A stretch of 5,132 bases of DNA from SIG575 sp045643165 (GCA_045643165.1 JAZUKF010000039.1:1-5132), one strand, 5' to 3'; shown: positions 1-5,132, counted from the stretch's first letter. The notes: a model not told the origin generated them from the letters alone. Numbers and translations: made by a program.

Positions 1-219
1 CCCGCAGTTATTGACAAATTCAATAAGGCTCCCCATGCCGCAAAACTGAAAGCAACAGGTGTTGTTCTCAGTTACATCTGCCCTCTTATGTACATGAACA
101 ATCCCCTTGCAAAGTCAATGGCTGTTATCACAAACTCCAACAAACTCAGAACCTACACCACTGCACGTTACTACACAAGTGATGAGATTCTTTCAATAAT
201 CACAAAGGAGGTAAAGTAA
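1..219 (+). CDS. Aconitase X (AcnX, DUF521) catalytic large subunit, C-terminal end
   Basis: This is the last 72 residues of a gene that begins upstream of the window; the frame is open from base 1 to the TAA at 217-219. The visible piece resembles the C-terminus of AcnX large subunits: a Cys-Pro step (fragment residues 27-28, in SYICPLMYM) where the family has a conserved iron-sulfur ligand cysteine, then a Thr-Asn-Ser motif (residues 44-46, in VITNSNKLRTY). AcnX enzymes are Fe-S dehydratases related to aconitase. Known members act on cis-3-hydroxy-L-proline (bacteria) or mevalonate 5-phosphate (archaea). The substrate here cannot be read from 72 residues. The small subunit starts one base after the stop, and its ribosome site lies inside this gene, so the two are one operon and should form a heterodimer. 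The identification rests on both the motifs and the neighbour. Confidence 0.82.
   Translation, partial: PAVIDKFNKAPHAAKLKATGVVLSYICPLMYMNNPLAKSMAVITNSNKLRTYTTARYYTSDEILSIITKEVK
206..211 (+). promoter_or_regulatory. Ribosome binding site of the AcnX small subunit
   Basis: A perfect AGGAGG sits 9 nt before the ATG at 221 and lies within the last codons of the large subunit. It fixes the small subunit start and suggests translational coupling, which suits a one-to-one heterodimer. Confidence 0.85.
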
Positions 220-220
220 T

Positions 221-685
221 ATGAAACAGTTCAAAGGTCGTCCGGTAGTTGCCGGAAAAATTACTGCTCCCGCACTTGTTTCCCACTGCGGATTCAACAC
301 ACTTGCCTCTTTCCAGGGTGCACTTCAGTTCGGTGATCTTCCCTTTATCGGCAATAAGTACAAGCAGACAGAGTGTGATGACCAGAACAATAAGGACCTT
401 TACCGTAAACCTATGCTCAACAAGGCTCTATGCCTTCCTCAAACGATCGGTTCCACAACAGGCGGTATGATCCTCTACTGTGCAAAGGCTTTGGGCAAAT
501 GTCCCTCGTGCCTGCTTTTCTCCGAGCATATTGACTCACTTGCGGCGGCAGGTGCTGTTCTCGGTGCAGTATGGTCAGATAATCCCATGCCCGTTGTTGA
601 CTGTCTCGGTCAGGAATTCCTTGATTACGTTAAGGACGGAATGATGATTACGATTGAAGAAGACGGTACTGTTACGGTAGAATAA
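221..685 (+). CDS. Aconitase X swivel-domain small subunit (DUF126)
   Basis: A complete 154-residue protein, slightly longer than the roughly 130-residue archaeal small subunits. It shows the AcnX swivel pattern: an N-terminal GRPVVAGKITAPALVS strand segment (residues 6-21), a central LPQTIGSTTGG loop (residues 72-82) where the family carries a conserved Gly-Ser motif supplying an active-site serine (S78 is the likely one by eye), and HIDSLAAAGAVL (residues 103-114) followed by the MPVVD strand. The domain closes over the Fe-S active site of the large subunit encoded just upstream; alone it is not expected to be catalytic. It has seven cysteines, including a C94-x-x-C97 pair that I do not recall as a family hallmark. 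Substrate is unknown: cis-3-hydroxyproline is one option, mevalonate 5-phosphate less likely in a clostridium. No membrane segment or signal peptide is seen, so it should be cytosolic. The gene ends 24 bases before the bidirectional terminator. Confidence 0.87.
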   Translation: MKQFKGRPVVAGKITAPALVSHCGFNTLASFQGALQFGDLPFIGNKYKQTECDDQNNKDLYRKPMLNKALCLPQTIGSTTGGMILYCAKALGKCPSCLLFSEHIDSLAAAGAVLGAVWSDNPMPVVDCLGQEFLDYVKDGMMITIEEDGTVTVE

Positions 686-698
686 TTAAATCAAGAGC

Positions 699-751
699 AA
701 AAAAATAACAACCGAGTAACCTGAAAAGATTGCTCGGTTGCTTCTTTTTTT
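699..751. terminator. Bidirectional intrinsic terminator between convergent operons
   Basis: An inverted repeat, 709-719 with 730-740, can form an 11-bp stem (one G-U pair) around a 10-nt loop. On the + strand the stem is followed by TTCTTTTTTT (742-751), ending the AcnX operon. On the - strand it is followed by TTATTTTTTT, the complement of 699-708, ending the pyrR-permease operon whose last stop codon is at 758-760. One hairpin therefore serves both directions. Confidence 0.88.
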
Positions 752-757
752 ATATCA

Positions 758-2146
758 TTATTCTGCTTTTTCTTTATCTTTAGGTAAAATTGCATTAACA
801 ATAATGCCGAGGATAAGAGCACATGCAACCTCCGTGAGAGTTACTTTACCGAATGTAAGAGTAAATCCACCGATACCGCAGATAAGAATTACCGCTACAA
901 CAAAAAGGTTTCTGTTATTATCAAGGTCAACCTTCTGAATCATCTTAAGACCGCTGACTGCGATAAATCCGTAAAGAGTGATACATACGCCACCCATTAC
1001 GCAGTTGGGAATTGTTGAAAGGAATGTTACGAAAGGTCCGAAGAATGAAATAATCATTGCCATAATTGCCGTTGCAAAGATTGTAACGATAGATGCGTTA
1101 CGGGTAATTGCTACGCAACCGACAGATTCACCGTATGTTGTGTTGGGACAACCGCCGAATAATGCACCGAACATTGATCCCACACCGTCACCGAGAAGTG
1201 TTCTGTGGAGTCCCGGTTCTTCAAGAAGATCTTTTTCAATAATTGAAGAAAGGTTCTTATGGTCTGCGATATGTTCTGCAAATACAACAAATGCAACCGG
1301 CACATAAGCTACTGCAATCGTCAACACATACTGACCGCTGATTTCTTTTGTACCTTTAAGTGCTTCAAGGAATGTAAATGAAGGTACCGCAAAAATTGTC
1401 ATGTCTTTAAATACACTGAAATCAATTACTCTGAGAGCATCGTTGCCTGTTTTAATACCGATAACGGTAAAGATAACTGCTGCAACATATCCCGCAAGGA
1501 TACCGATGATGAAGGGAATAAGTTTCATCATTTTCTTACCGTAAACAGAGCAAAGAATTACCGTAAAGAGCGTTACAATTCCGCAGATGATACAAACATA
1601 AGGACTTGCTGCCGATACTAAACTTACTTTTTCTACGATTGCATCGTTTTCAATAACCTTCTCCGTAACTTCAACCATATATTTACCGAGAGAAAGATCC
1701 GACACTGCATTTCCCGCAAGTGAAAGTCCGATGATGGAAACCGTAGGTCCTATAACAACCGCAGGCATAAGTTTGTTAACCCAGCCTACTCCTGCAAATT
1801 TAACTGCAACTGCAATTACAACATAAACAAGACCGGCAAAAACCGCACCGAGAATAAGTCCGATATAGCCCAGTTGCATAGAAACTCCGCCGGCGAAAGC
1901 CGAAAACATTGAGCCGATAAAAGCAAATGATGAACCGAGAAATACGGGGCTTGAAAATTTTGTAAAGAGCAAATAAATGATTGTTCCTACGCCTGCTCCG
2001 AACAATGCTGCCGATTGGCTCATTCCGTTTCCGATAATTGACGGAACTGCGATTGTTGCCGCAAGAATTGCAAGCAACTGTTGAAATGCGAACACAATAA
2101 CTTGTCCGAATTTCGGTTTGTCTTTGATACCATAGATAAGTTTCAT
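758..2146 (-). CDS. NCS2-family uracil/xanthine permease
   Basis: A complete 462-residue, strongly hydrophobic protein of the nucleobase:cation symporter-2 family, as long as or slightly longer than typical members (E. coli UraA is 429). Family marks in order: QQLLAILAATIAVP (residues 22-35, first helix), the GSSFAFIG segment (71-78), FAEHIADH (289-296) and the signature PNTTYGESVGCVAIT (334-348). E291 and E340 are 49 residues apart, exactly as the uracil-binding E241 and E290 of UraA, so the two-glutamate site is intact. The UraA histidines H24 and H245 are replaced by Q23 and D295. A hydrophilic loop near 147-180 accounts for part of the extra length. It follows pyrR by 33 nt and shares its promoter and attenuator, so uracil import by proton symport in the inner membrane is the best reading; xanthine or another base is possible. 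The start is set by AGGAGG six bases upstream. Confidence 0.92.
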   Translation of the reverse strand: MKLIYGIKDKPKFGQVIVFAFQQLLAILAATIAVPSIIGNGMSQSAALFGAGVGTIIYLLFTKFSSPVFLGSSFAFIGSMFSAFAGGVSMQLGYIGLILGAVFAGLVYVVIAVAVKFAGVGWVNKLMPAVVIGPTVSIIGLSLAGNAVSDLSLGKYMVEVTEKVIENDAIVEKVSLVSAASPYVCIICGIVTLFTVILCSVYGKKMMKLIPFIIGILAGYVAAVIFTVIGIKTGNDALRVIDFSVFKDMTIFAVPSFTFLEALKGTKEISGQYVLTIAVAYVPVAFVVFAEHIADHKNLSSIIEKDLLEEPGLHRTLLGDGVGSMFGALFGGCPNTTYGESVGCVAITRNASIVTIFATAIMAMIISFFGPFVTFLSTIPNCVMGGVCITLYGFIAVSGLKMIQKVDLDNNRNLFVVAVILICGIGGFTLTFGKVTLTEVACALILGIIVNAILPKDKEKAE

Positions 2147-2152
2147 ATATAT

Positions 2153-2158
2153 CCTCCT
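2153..2158 (-). promoter_or_regulatory. Ribosome binding site of the permease
   Basis: AGGAGG on the - strand, 6 nt before the ATG at 2146-2144. It confirms the chosen start, which has MKLIYGIKDKP ahead of the first membrane segment. A small 4-bp GAAA-tetraloop hairpin (2165-2176) lies just before it in the 33-nt gap after pyrR; it has no T-run and is not a terminator. Confidence 0.85.
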
Positions 2159-2179
2159 ATATTTTGGCTTTCGCCATTA

Positions 2180-2713
2180 TTAACGTTTTAAAAGAGCAAC
2201 TTCGGTTACACCGTCATACTCATCAACACGAACTTTAACACATTCGTCTTTTGAGGTAGGTATATTTTTCCCCACATAGTTTGCAAATATGGGAAGTTCC
2301 CTGTGTCCCCTGTCCACCATTACCGCAAGTTGAATAACTGACGGTCTGCCTGATTGCATAATCGCATCCATTGCCGCCCTTGCAGTTCTGCCGGTATATA
2401 TTACATCATCAACAATGATGATCTTCTTTTCATTCACATCAACATCAAAGTCTGATGAATTCAAATTGGGAGAAGAATACTTTTTCCTGAGATCATCACG
2501 GTAAAAAGTAATATCAAGTTCGGAATACTCAACATTCATTTCGGAAAACTTTTCGATATTCTCTTTAATTATTCCGGCAATTGTGGCGCCTCTCCGTTTT
2601 ATACCAACCAGAACGATGCTGTTACTGTCGGTATTTCTCTCAATAATTTCATGTGAGATACGAGTTAATGTCCTTAACATTGTTTGTTTATCAATAATTA
2701 CTTTTTCATCCAT
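2180..2713 (-). CDS. pyrR: PyrR: pyrimidine operon attenuation protein / uracil phosphoribosyltransferase
   Basis: A 177-residue protein of the usual PyrR length (about 180). PyrR binds the 5' leader of pyr mRNA when UMP or UTP is high and promotes termination; it also has uracil phosphoribosyltransferase activity (uracil + PRPP to UMP). Visible marks: LTRISHEIIERN (residues 16-27), with the Thr, Arg and His seen in B. subtilis PyrR's RNA-binding face; GIKRRG (37-42); ITFYRDDL (68-75); the PRPP-binding loop IIIVDDVIYTGRTARAAMD (98-116); and DRGHRELPI...GKNIPTSK (134-155). I chose the ATG at 2713 because it matches the B. subtilis N-terminus and has a GGTGA ribosome site (2722-2718) four bases upstream. 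A GTG 39 bases further up would begin inside the attenuator terminator hairpin and is rejected. It heads a pyrR-permease operon and should regulate itself through the leader at 2714-2833. Confidence 0.96.
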   Translation of the reverse strand: MDEKVIIDKQTMLRTLTRISHEIIERNTDSNSIVLVGIKRRGATIAGIIKENIEKFSEMNVEYSELDITFYRDDLRKKYSSPNLNSSDFDVDVNEKKIIIVDDVIYTGRTARAAMDAIMQSGRPSVIQLAVMVDRGHRELPIFANYVGKNIPTSKDECVKVRVDEYDGVTEVALLKR

Positions 2714-2717
2714 AAAA

Positions 2718-2722
2718 TCACC
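2718..2722 (-). promoter_or_regulatory. Ribosome binding site of pyrR
   Basis: GGTGA on the - strand, 4 nt before the ATG at 2713. It pairs with UCACC, the 5' part of the anti-Shine-Dalgarno region, so the short spacing is in register. It directly abuts the T-run of the attenuator terminator, so termination removes the ribosome site as well as the gene. Confidence 0.7.
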
Positions 2723-2750
2723 AAAAAAAGCCTTGTCAAAACGACAAGGC
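2723..2750 (-). terminator. Attenuator terminator upstream of pyrR
   Basis: On the - strand GCCTTGTC (2750-2743), loop GTTTT, GACAAGGC (2737-2730), then seven T (2729-2723). The 8-bp stem is perfect. It ends immediately before the pyrR ribosome site, so it is a regulatory terminator and not the end of another gene. Confidence 0.93.
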
Positions 2751-2801
2751 ACAATTTAACATAAAACACAATATATGCTACACTATATTAAACGCCTTGT
2801 C
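2743..2801 (-). promoter_or_regulatory. Antiterminator of the pyrR leader
   Basis: GACAAGGC (2801-2794) is fully complementary to GCCTTGTC (2750-2743), the 5' arm of the terminator. Beyond a small asymmetric internal loop the pairing continues: 2792-2783 with 2764-2755, ten pairs including two G-U. The roughly 18-bp helix is longer than the 8-bp terminator stem and forms first, so read-through would be the default without PyrR. Confidence 0.82.
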
Positions 2802-2824
2802 GATATCTCGTATCGAATTAAAGG
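2795..2824 (-). promoter_or_regulatory. PyrR binding loop (anti-antiterminator)
   Basis: On the - strand CCTT (2824-2821) pairs with AAGG (2798-2795), and TCGATA (2816-2811) pairs with TATCGA (2805-2800) around the loop CGAGA (2810-2806). The 5' side has a 4-nt bulge TAAT opposite a single C. A lower stem, a 5'-side bulge, an upper stem and an NGNGA-type loop match the known PyrR binding hairpin. The closing pairs are T-A and A-T here instead of the usual C-G pairs next to the loop. Its 3' arm overlaps the antiterminator's 5' arm at 2795-2801, making the two mutually exclusive. Confidence 0.78.
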
Positions 2825-2839
2825 TTTTATATCTTCGCC

Positions 2840-2868
2840 ATAATATCACAATTTAATATCTTTGTCAA
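2840..2868 (-). promoter_or_regulatory. Promoter of the pyrR-permease operon
   Basis: On the - strand a perfect -35 TTGACA (2868-2863), a 17-nt spacer and a -10 TATTAT (2845-2840), a near-consensus housekeeping sigma promoter. Transcription should start near 2833, just before the attenuator hairpins. The A/T-tract beyond the -35 could act as an UP element. Confidence 0.87.
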
Positions 2869-2869
2869 C

Positions 2870-2888
2870 ATATTTTTTAAAAAAATAT
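2870..2888. repeat. AT-only palindrome between divergent promoters
   Basis: ATATTTTTT (2870-2878) and AAAAAATAT (2880-2888) form a perfect 9-bp inverted repeat around one A. It lies directly upstream of the leftward -35 box, and about 23 bp from the rightward one. It most likely acts as an A-tract UP element or bend; a protein site is possible but unsupported. Confidence 0.5.
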
Positions 2889-2910
2889 TATAGTTTTTTA
2901 ATATATTGGA

Positions 2911-2924
2911 ATTGTATTGACAAT
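2911..2924. promoter_or_regulatory. Candidate operator overlapping the fucosidase -35 region
   Basis: ATTGT (2911-2915) and ACAAT (2920-2924) form an inverted repeat with a 4-bp centre, overlying the -35 position of the rightward promoter. The sequence ATTGTC recurs in the second inverted repeat downstream. Position suggests a repressor site, but the arms are short and AT-rich, so chance is a real possibility. Confidence 0.3.
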
Positions 2925-2940
2925 TTTTTTATGTTATAAT
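2912..2940 (+). promoter_or_regulatory. Promoter of the GH95 gene (extended -10)
   Basis: A perfect -10 TATAAT (2935-2940) is preceded by TGT, giving the extended -10 form TGNTATAAT. At 17-nt spacing the -35 is TTGTAT (2912-2917), three of six matches. A perfect TTGACA at 2917-2922 is only 12 nt from the -10, too close to be used with it. Transcription should start near 2947, about 30 nt before the ATG. Confidence 0.75.
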
Positions 2941-2946
2941 TAGTTC

Positions 2947-2961
2947 CGATAATCATTGTCG
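2947..2961. promoter_or_regulatory. Imperfect palindrome at the predicted start of the GH95 transcript
   Basis: CGATAAT (2947-2953) and ATTGTCG (2955-2961) form an inverted repeat with one mismatch around a single C. It lies at about +1 to +15 of the predicted transcript, a common place for a repressor site. As RNA it could form a 6-bp hairpin with one G-U pair ahead of the ribosome site. No known operator consensus is recognised. Confidence 0.35.
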
Positions 2962-2964
2962 ATT

Positions 2965-2970
2965 AGGAGG
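2965..2970 (+). promoter_or_regulatory. Ribosome binding site of the GH95 gene
   Basis: A perfect AGGAGG 7 nt before the ATG at 2978. It fixes the start of the glycoside hydrolase, whose first residues already match the family's N-terminal LWYNAPA pattern. Confidence 0.92.
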
Positions 2971-2977
2971 TTTTAAA

Positions 2978-5132
2978 ATGACTGACAGTAATGTCCTTTG
3001 GTACAATGCTCCCGCAAAGGTATGGACTTATGCACTTCCCATCGGAAACGGTCATATCGGAGCCATGGTTTACGGAGAAACACTTAACGAAAAAATTTCA
3101 TTAAATCATGATGAAATATGGAGCGGTGTACCCGGCGGAAGCCGTTACAGAAACGATAAAGACAAAAATGAGGATAAAAGCAAATATTTTTTTAAAGCAA
3201 GAGAACTTGCTCTTAACGGTAAATATTATGAGGCGAAAGAAACTCTTGAAAATAACTTCTGCGGTAATTGGAGCCAGGCATATCTGCCGTTAGGCGATTT
3301 ACATATAACAATGACCGACAAAAAACAATGCTCAAAAAAGGATTACAGAAGAAGTCTTGATTTGAGAAATGCCGTAAGTGATGTTGAATTTACGTATGAC
3401 GGTATTTCCGTAAAAAGAGAATATTTTGTCAGTGCAGTTGATAATGCACTTATCATCAACATAAAAAACAATTCGGAAAACGGTATTGATTTTTCTCTTT
3501 CCTACACTTCCTGCCTGAAACATACAACGAAAGCGGAAAACAACGCTTTTTTCATAAGCGGAGAATGTCCCCATCATTTGAGAAAAGATATAGACAGCGA
3601 TGATTATAACGAGGTTTACTATTACGATGAAAAAGAAAAAGGAATTTGCTATAAAGGTTTTGTAAAAGTGCTTGATAAAACGGCGAAAATAATCTATTCC
3701 GACAGTGAAATATCAGTTAAAAGTTCAAAGGACACAACTATTATTTTCTCCTCGGAAACAAATTTTGTGAGTTACGACGTTTTCCCCGGTGAAGATAATT
3801 CATATCTTGAAAGGCTTAACAGAACTCTCGAAAAATGCTCCGTTTCCGACTACGAAGAAATGAAGAAAAAACATATTGAAGATCATCAAAAATACTATAA
3901 CAGAGTGGAATTAAATCTGGACGGAAAGGATATGTCATCATATCCTACGGACGAAAGACTTAAAAAGTTTCAAAGTGAAAAAGATGATAAAAATTTATAT
4001 GTTCTCATTTTCAATTACGGTAGGTATCTGACTATCGCAGGCTCGAGAGAAAACACTCAAGCCACCACATTACAGGGTATATGGAATGATAAACCGCTTC
4101 CTCCGTGGAACAGCAACTACACAATAAATATAAATACGGAAATGAATTACTGGCCTACGCTGATTTGCAATATGAAAGAGTTTTACTCTCCCCTTATCAG
4201 TCTGATATCGGATTTATCAAAAGCGGGTGTTCAAACGGCTAAGGATTATTACAAAGCACGTGGATTTGTTTCACATCACAACACCGATATATGGAGAATG
4301 ACAACACCTGTTCCGGGAAATCCGTCATGGTCATTCTGGCCCATGAGTTCGGGGTGGTTTTGCCGTCATCTTTATGAATATTATGAATATACTCTTGACG
4401 AAAAATTCCTTAAAGAAACAGCATATCCCATTATGAAAAGTGCTGCGGAATTTTATCTTGATATCCTTACAGAGGACAAGGACGGATATTTGATTATCGC
4501 ACCGTCAACATCGCCGGAAAATCAATTCTTTGACGGGGATGAAGAAACTGCCGTAAGTGAAACCACAACCATGTCGATGTCGATTATCAAAGAATTATTC
4601 GGTAACATTTTATCCGCATCTGAAAAATTAAACATAAATGACTGCTTTACGGAAGAAATAAAAAATGCTTTCGCTAAACTTTTACCATTCAAAATCGGTA
4701 AAGAAGGACAGCTTCTCGAATGGTACAAGGAGATGAAAGAAACGGAAGTAAAACACAGACACGTTTCGCATCTTTATGCACTATATCCCTCAAATCTTAT
4801 CAACGATGAAAAAACACCGGAACTTACCGAAGCCTGTAAAAAGACGCTTCAAATGAGAAGCGATGAGGGTACAGGCTGGAGTTTAGGCTGGAAAATAAAT
4901 TTCCGGGCAAGACTTAAAGACGGAAATCACGCATTGAAACTTCTTGATAATCAACTCACTTACAAGGATGAACTCGGTACAATTTATCGTGGAGGCGGAA
5001 CATATCCGAACCTTTTTGATGCACATCCGCCTTTTCAGATTGACGGAAATTTCGGTGCCACAAGCGGTATAGCGGAAATGCTTCTTAAAAGCGAGCCGGG
5101 TAAAATTTATCTTGCTCCCGCAATCCCGGATT
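2978..5132 (+). CDS. Glycoside hydrolase family 95 (alpha-L-fucosidase-like), 3' end outside window
   Basis: The frame is open without a stop for 718 codons and leaves the window at its right edge; family members of about 750-800 residues suggest that only a short C-terminal part is missing. GH95 enzymes are inverting exo-hydrolases, mostly alpha-1,2-L-fucosidases, some alpha-L-galactosidases. The N-terminal beta domain begins at once with LWYNAPAKVWTYALPIGNGHIGAMVYG (residues 7-33) and reaches about residue 240. A linker and the (alpha/alpha)6 barrel follow. The catalytic residues known from Bifidobacterium AfcA (N421, N423, E566, D766) are matched by N384 and N386 in YTININTEMNYWP, E514 in STSPENQF and D689 in QIDGNFGATSG. 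HRHVSHLYALYP (from 593) is another family motif. There is no signal peptide, so it should be cytoplasmic, acting on imported fucosylated oligosaccharides from host mucin, milk or plant xyloglucan. It has its own promoter, divergent from pyrR. Stretches of the N-terminal half are markedly AT- and lysine-rich compared with the AcnX genes. Confidence 0.93.
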   Translation, partial: MTDSNVLWYNAPAKVWTYALPIGNGHIGAMVYGETLNEKISLNHDEIWSGVPGGSRYRNDKDKNEDKSKYFFKARELALNGKYYEAKETLENNFCGNWSQAYLPLGDLHITMTDKKQCSKKDYRRSLDLRNAVSDVEFTYDGISVKREYFVSAVDNALIINIKNNSENGIDFSLSYTSCLKHTTKAENNAFFISGECPHHLRKDIDSDDYNEVYYYDEKEKGICYKGFVKVLDKTAKIIYSDSEISVKSSKDTTIIFSSETNFVSYDVFPGEDNSYLERLNRTLEKCSVSDYEEMKKKHIEDHQKYYNRVELNLDGKDMSSYPTDERLKKFQSEKDDKNLYVLIFNYGRYLTIAGSRENTQATTLQGIWNDKPLPPWNSNYTININTEMNYWPTLICNMKEFYSPLISLISDLSKAGVQTAKDYYKARGFVSHHNTDIWRMTTPVPGNPSWSFWPMSSGWFCRHLYEYYEYTLDEKFLKETAYPIMKSAAEFYLDILTEDKDGYLIIAPSTSPENQFFDGDEETAVSETTTMSMSIIKELFGNILSASEKLNINDCFTEEIKNAFAKLLPFKIGKEGQLLEWYKEMKETEVKHRHVSHLYALYPSNLINDEKTPELTEACKKTLQMRSDEGTGWSLGWKINFRARLKDGNHALKLLDNQLTYKDELGTIYRGGGTYPNLFDAHPPFQIDGNFGATSGIAEMLLKSEPGKIYLAPAIPD

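Larger units (their letters stand above)
2714..2833 (-). promoter_or_regulatory. PyrR-dependent transcription attenuator leader
   Basis: This is the untranslated leader of the pyrR-permease mRNA, about 120 nt if transcription starts near 2833, seven bases past the -10 box. It holds three competing elements on the - strand: a PyrR-binding anti-antiterminator (2824-2795), an antiterminator whose 5' arm overlaps it (2801-2783 pairing with 2764-2743), and a terminator (2750-2723) whose 5' arm is the 3' arm of the antiterminator. By the known B. subtilis mechanism, PyrR with UMP would stabilise the first hairpin, block the antiterminator and let the terminator form. The pairing is read directly from the sequence; the mechanism is inferred from the family. 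Confidence 0.87.

Noticed and set aside
249..470. Open frame of 73 codons inside the AcnX small subunit
   Set aside because: It overlaps a recognised gene in another frame and lacks a ribosome site and family resemblance.
738..1307. Rightward open frames at 738-938 and 978-1307, and a leftward one at 1111-1305
   Set aside because: They lie in other frames of the well-supported permease gene, resemble no family, and have no ribosome site. They are shadows.
2147..2179. A second PyrR attenuator between pyrR and the permease, as found in B. subtilis
   Set aside because: The gap is only 33 nt, with a 4-bp GAAA-loop hairpin and no T-run; there is no room for antiterminator and terminator structures.
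2714..2752. A longer pyrR start at the GTG at 2752, adding 13 residues
   Set aside because: The extra codons run through the attenuator terminator hairpin and its T-run, there is no ribosome site before the GTG, and known PyrR proteins start at the position matching the ATG at 2713.
2917..2940. TTGACA at 2917-2922 as the -35 box of the GH95 promoter
   Set aside because: The gap to TATAAT at 2935 is only 12 nt, too short for a normal sigma-70 type promoter. The extended -10 with TTGTAT at 2912 fits better.
2753..2977. Small gene, riboswitch or tRNA in the divergent intergenic region
   Set aside because: The stretch is fully explained by the attenuator, two promoters and a ribosome site. No open frame with a ribosome site, tRNA fold or known riboswitch motif was seen.
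3108..4728. Open frames at 3108-3293 (+), 3332-3577 (-) and 4522-4728 (-)
   Set aside because: All fall inside the continuous GH95 reading frame, which has catalytic motifs along its length; these are chance frames.

Overview
The window looks like chromosomal DNA from a low-to-moderate GC Firmicute, most plausibly a gut clostridium of the Ruminococcaceae/Oscillospiraceae type. That is an inference from strong AGGAGG ribosome binding sites, vegetative TTGACA/TATAAT-type promoters, PyrR-style attenuation, the Clostridia-like wording of the AcnX and permease proteins, and a fucose-releasing glycoside hydrolase. No RNA gene, mobile element, CRISPR array or phage gene is visible.

Layout. At 1-685 (+) lie the end of an aconitase-X (AcnX) large subunit and its complete swivel-domain small subunit, which together form one dehydratase of unassigned substrate. 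At 699-751 a hairpin with an A-run on one side and a T-run on the other ends transcription from both directions. At 758-2713 (-) is a two-gene operon, pyrR then a uracil/xanthine-type NCS2 permease, transcribed leftwards from a promoter at 2840-2868. Its leader of about 120 nt can be folded by eye into the three alternative structures of PyrR attenuation: PyrR-binding anti-antiterminator, antiterminator and terminator. At 2869-2977 an AT-rich divergent control region carries the promoter and ribosome site of the rightward gene. At 2978-5132 (+) is a family GH95 alpha-L-fucosidase-like enzyme, cut by the window's right edge but with all four known catalytic residues inside the window.

How they work together. 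PyrR senses UMP/UTP and, when these are high, should favour the terminator, lowering both its own synthesis and that of the permease; the pair is a self-contained uracil uptake and salvage control unit. The GH95 enzyme has no signal peptide, so it should act in the cytoplasm on imported fucosylated oligosaccharides. It is divergent from pyrR and there is no sign the two are co-regulated. The AcnX pair is convergent with the pyr operon and insulated from it by the bidirectional terminator.

I found no clearly new multi-gene system. The points most worth a second look are the compact PyrR attenuator with an altered binding-loop stem, the substitution of two substrate/proton-site histidines in the permease, and the unassigned AcnX enzyme.
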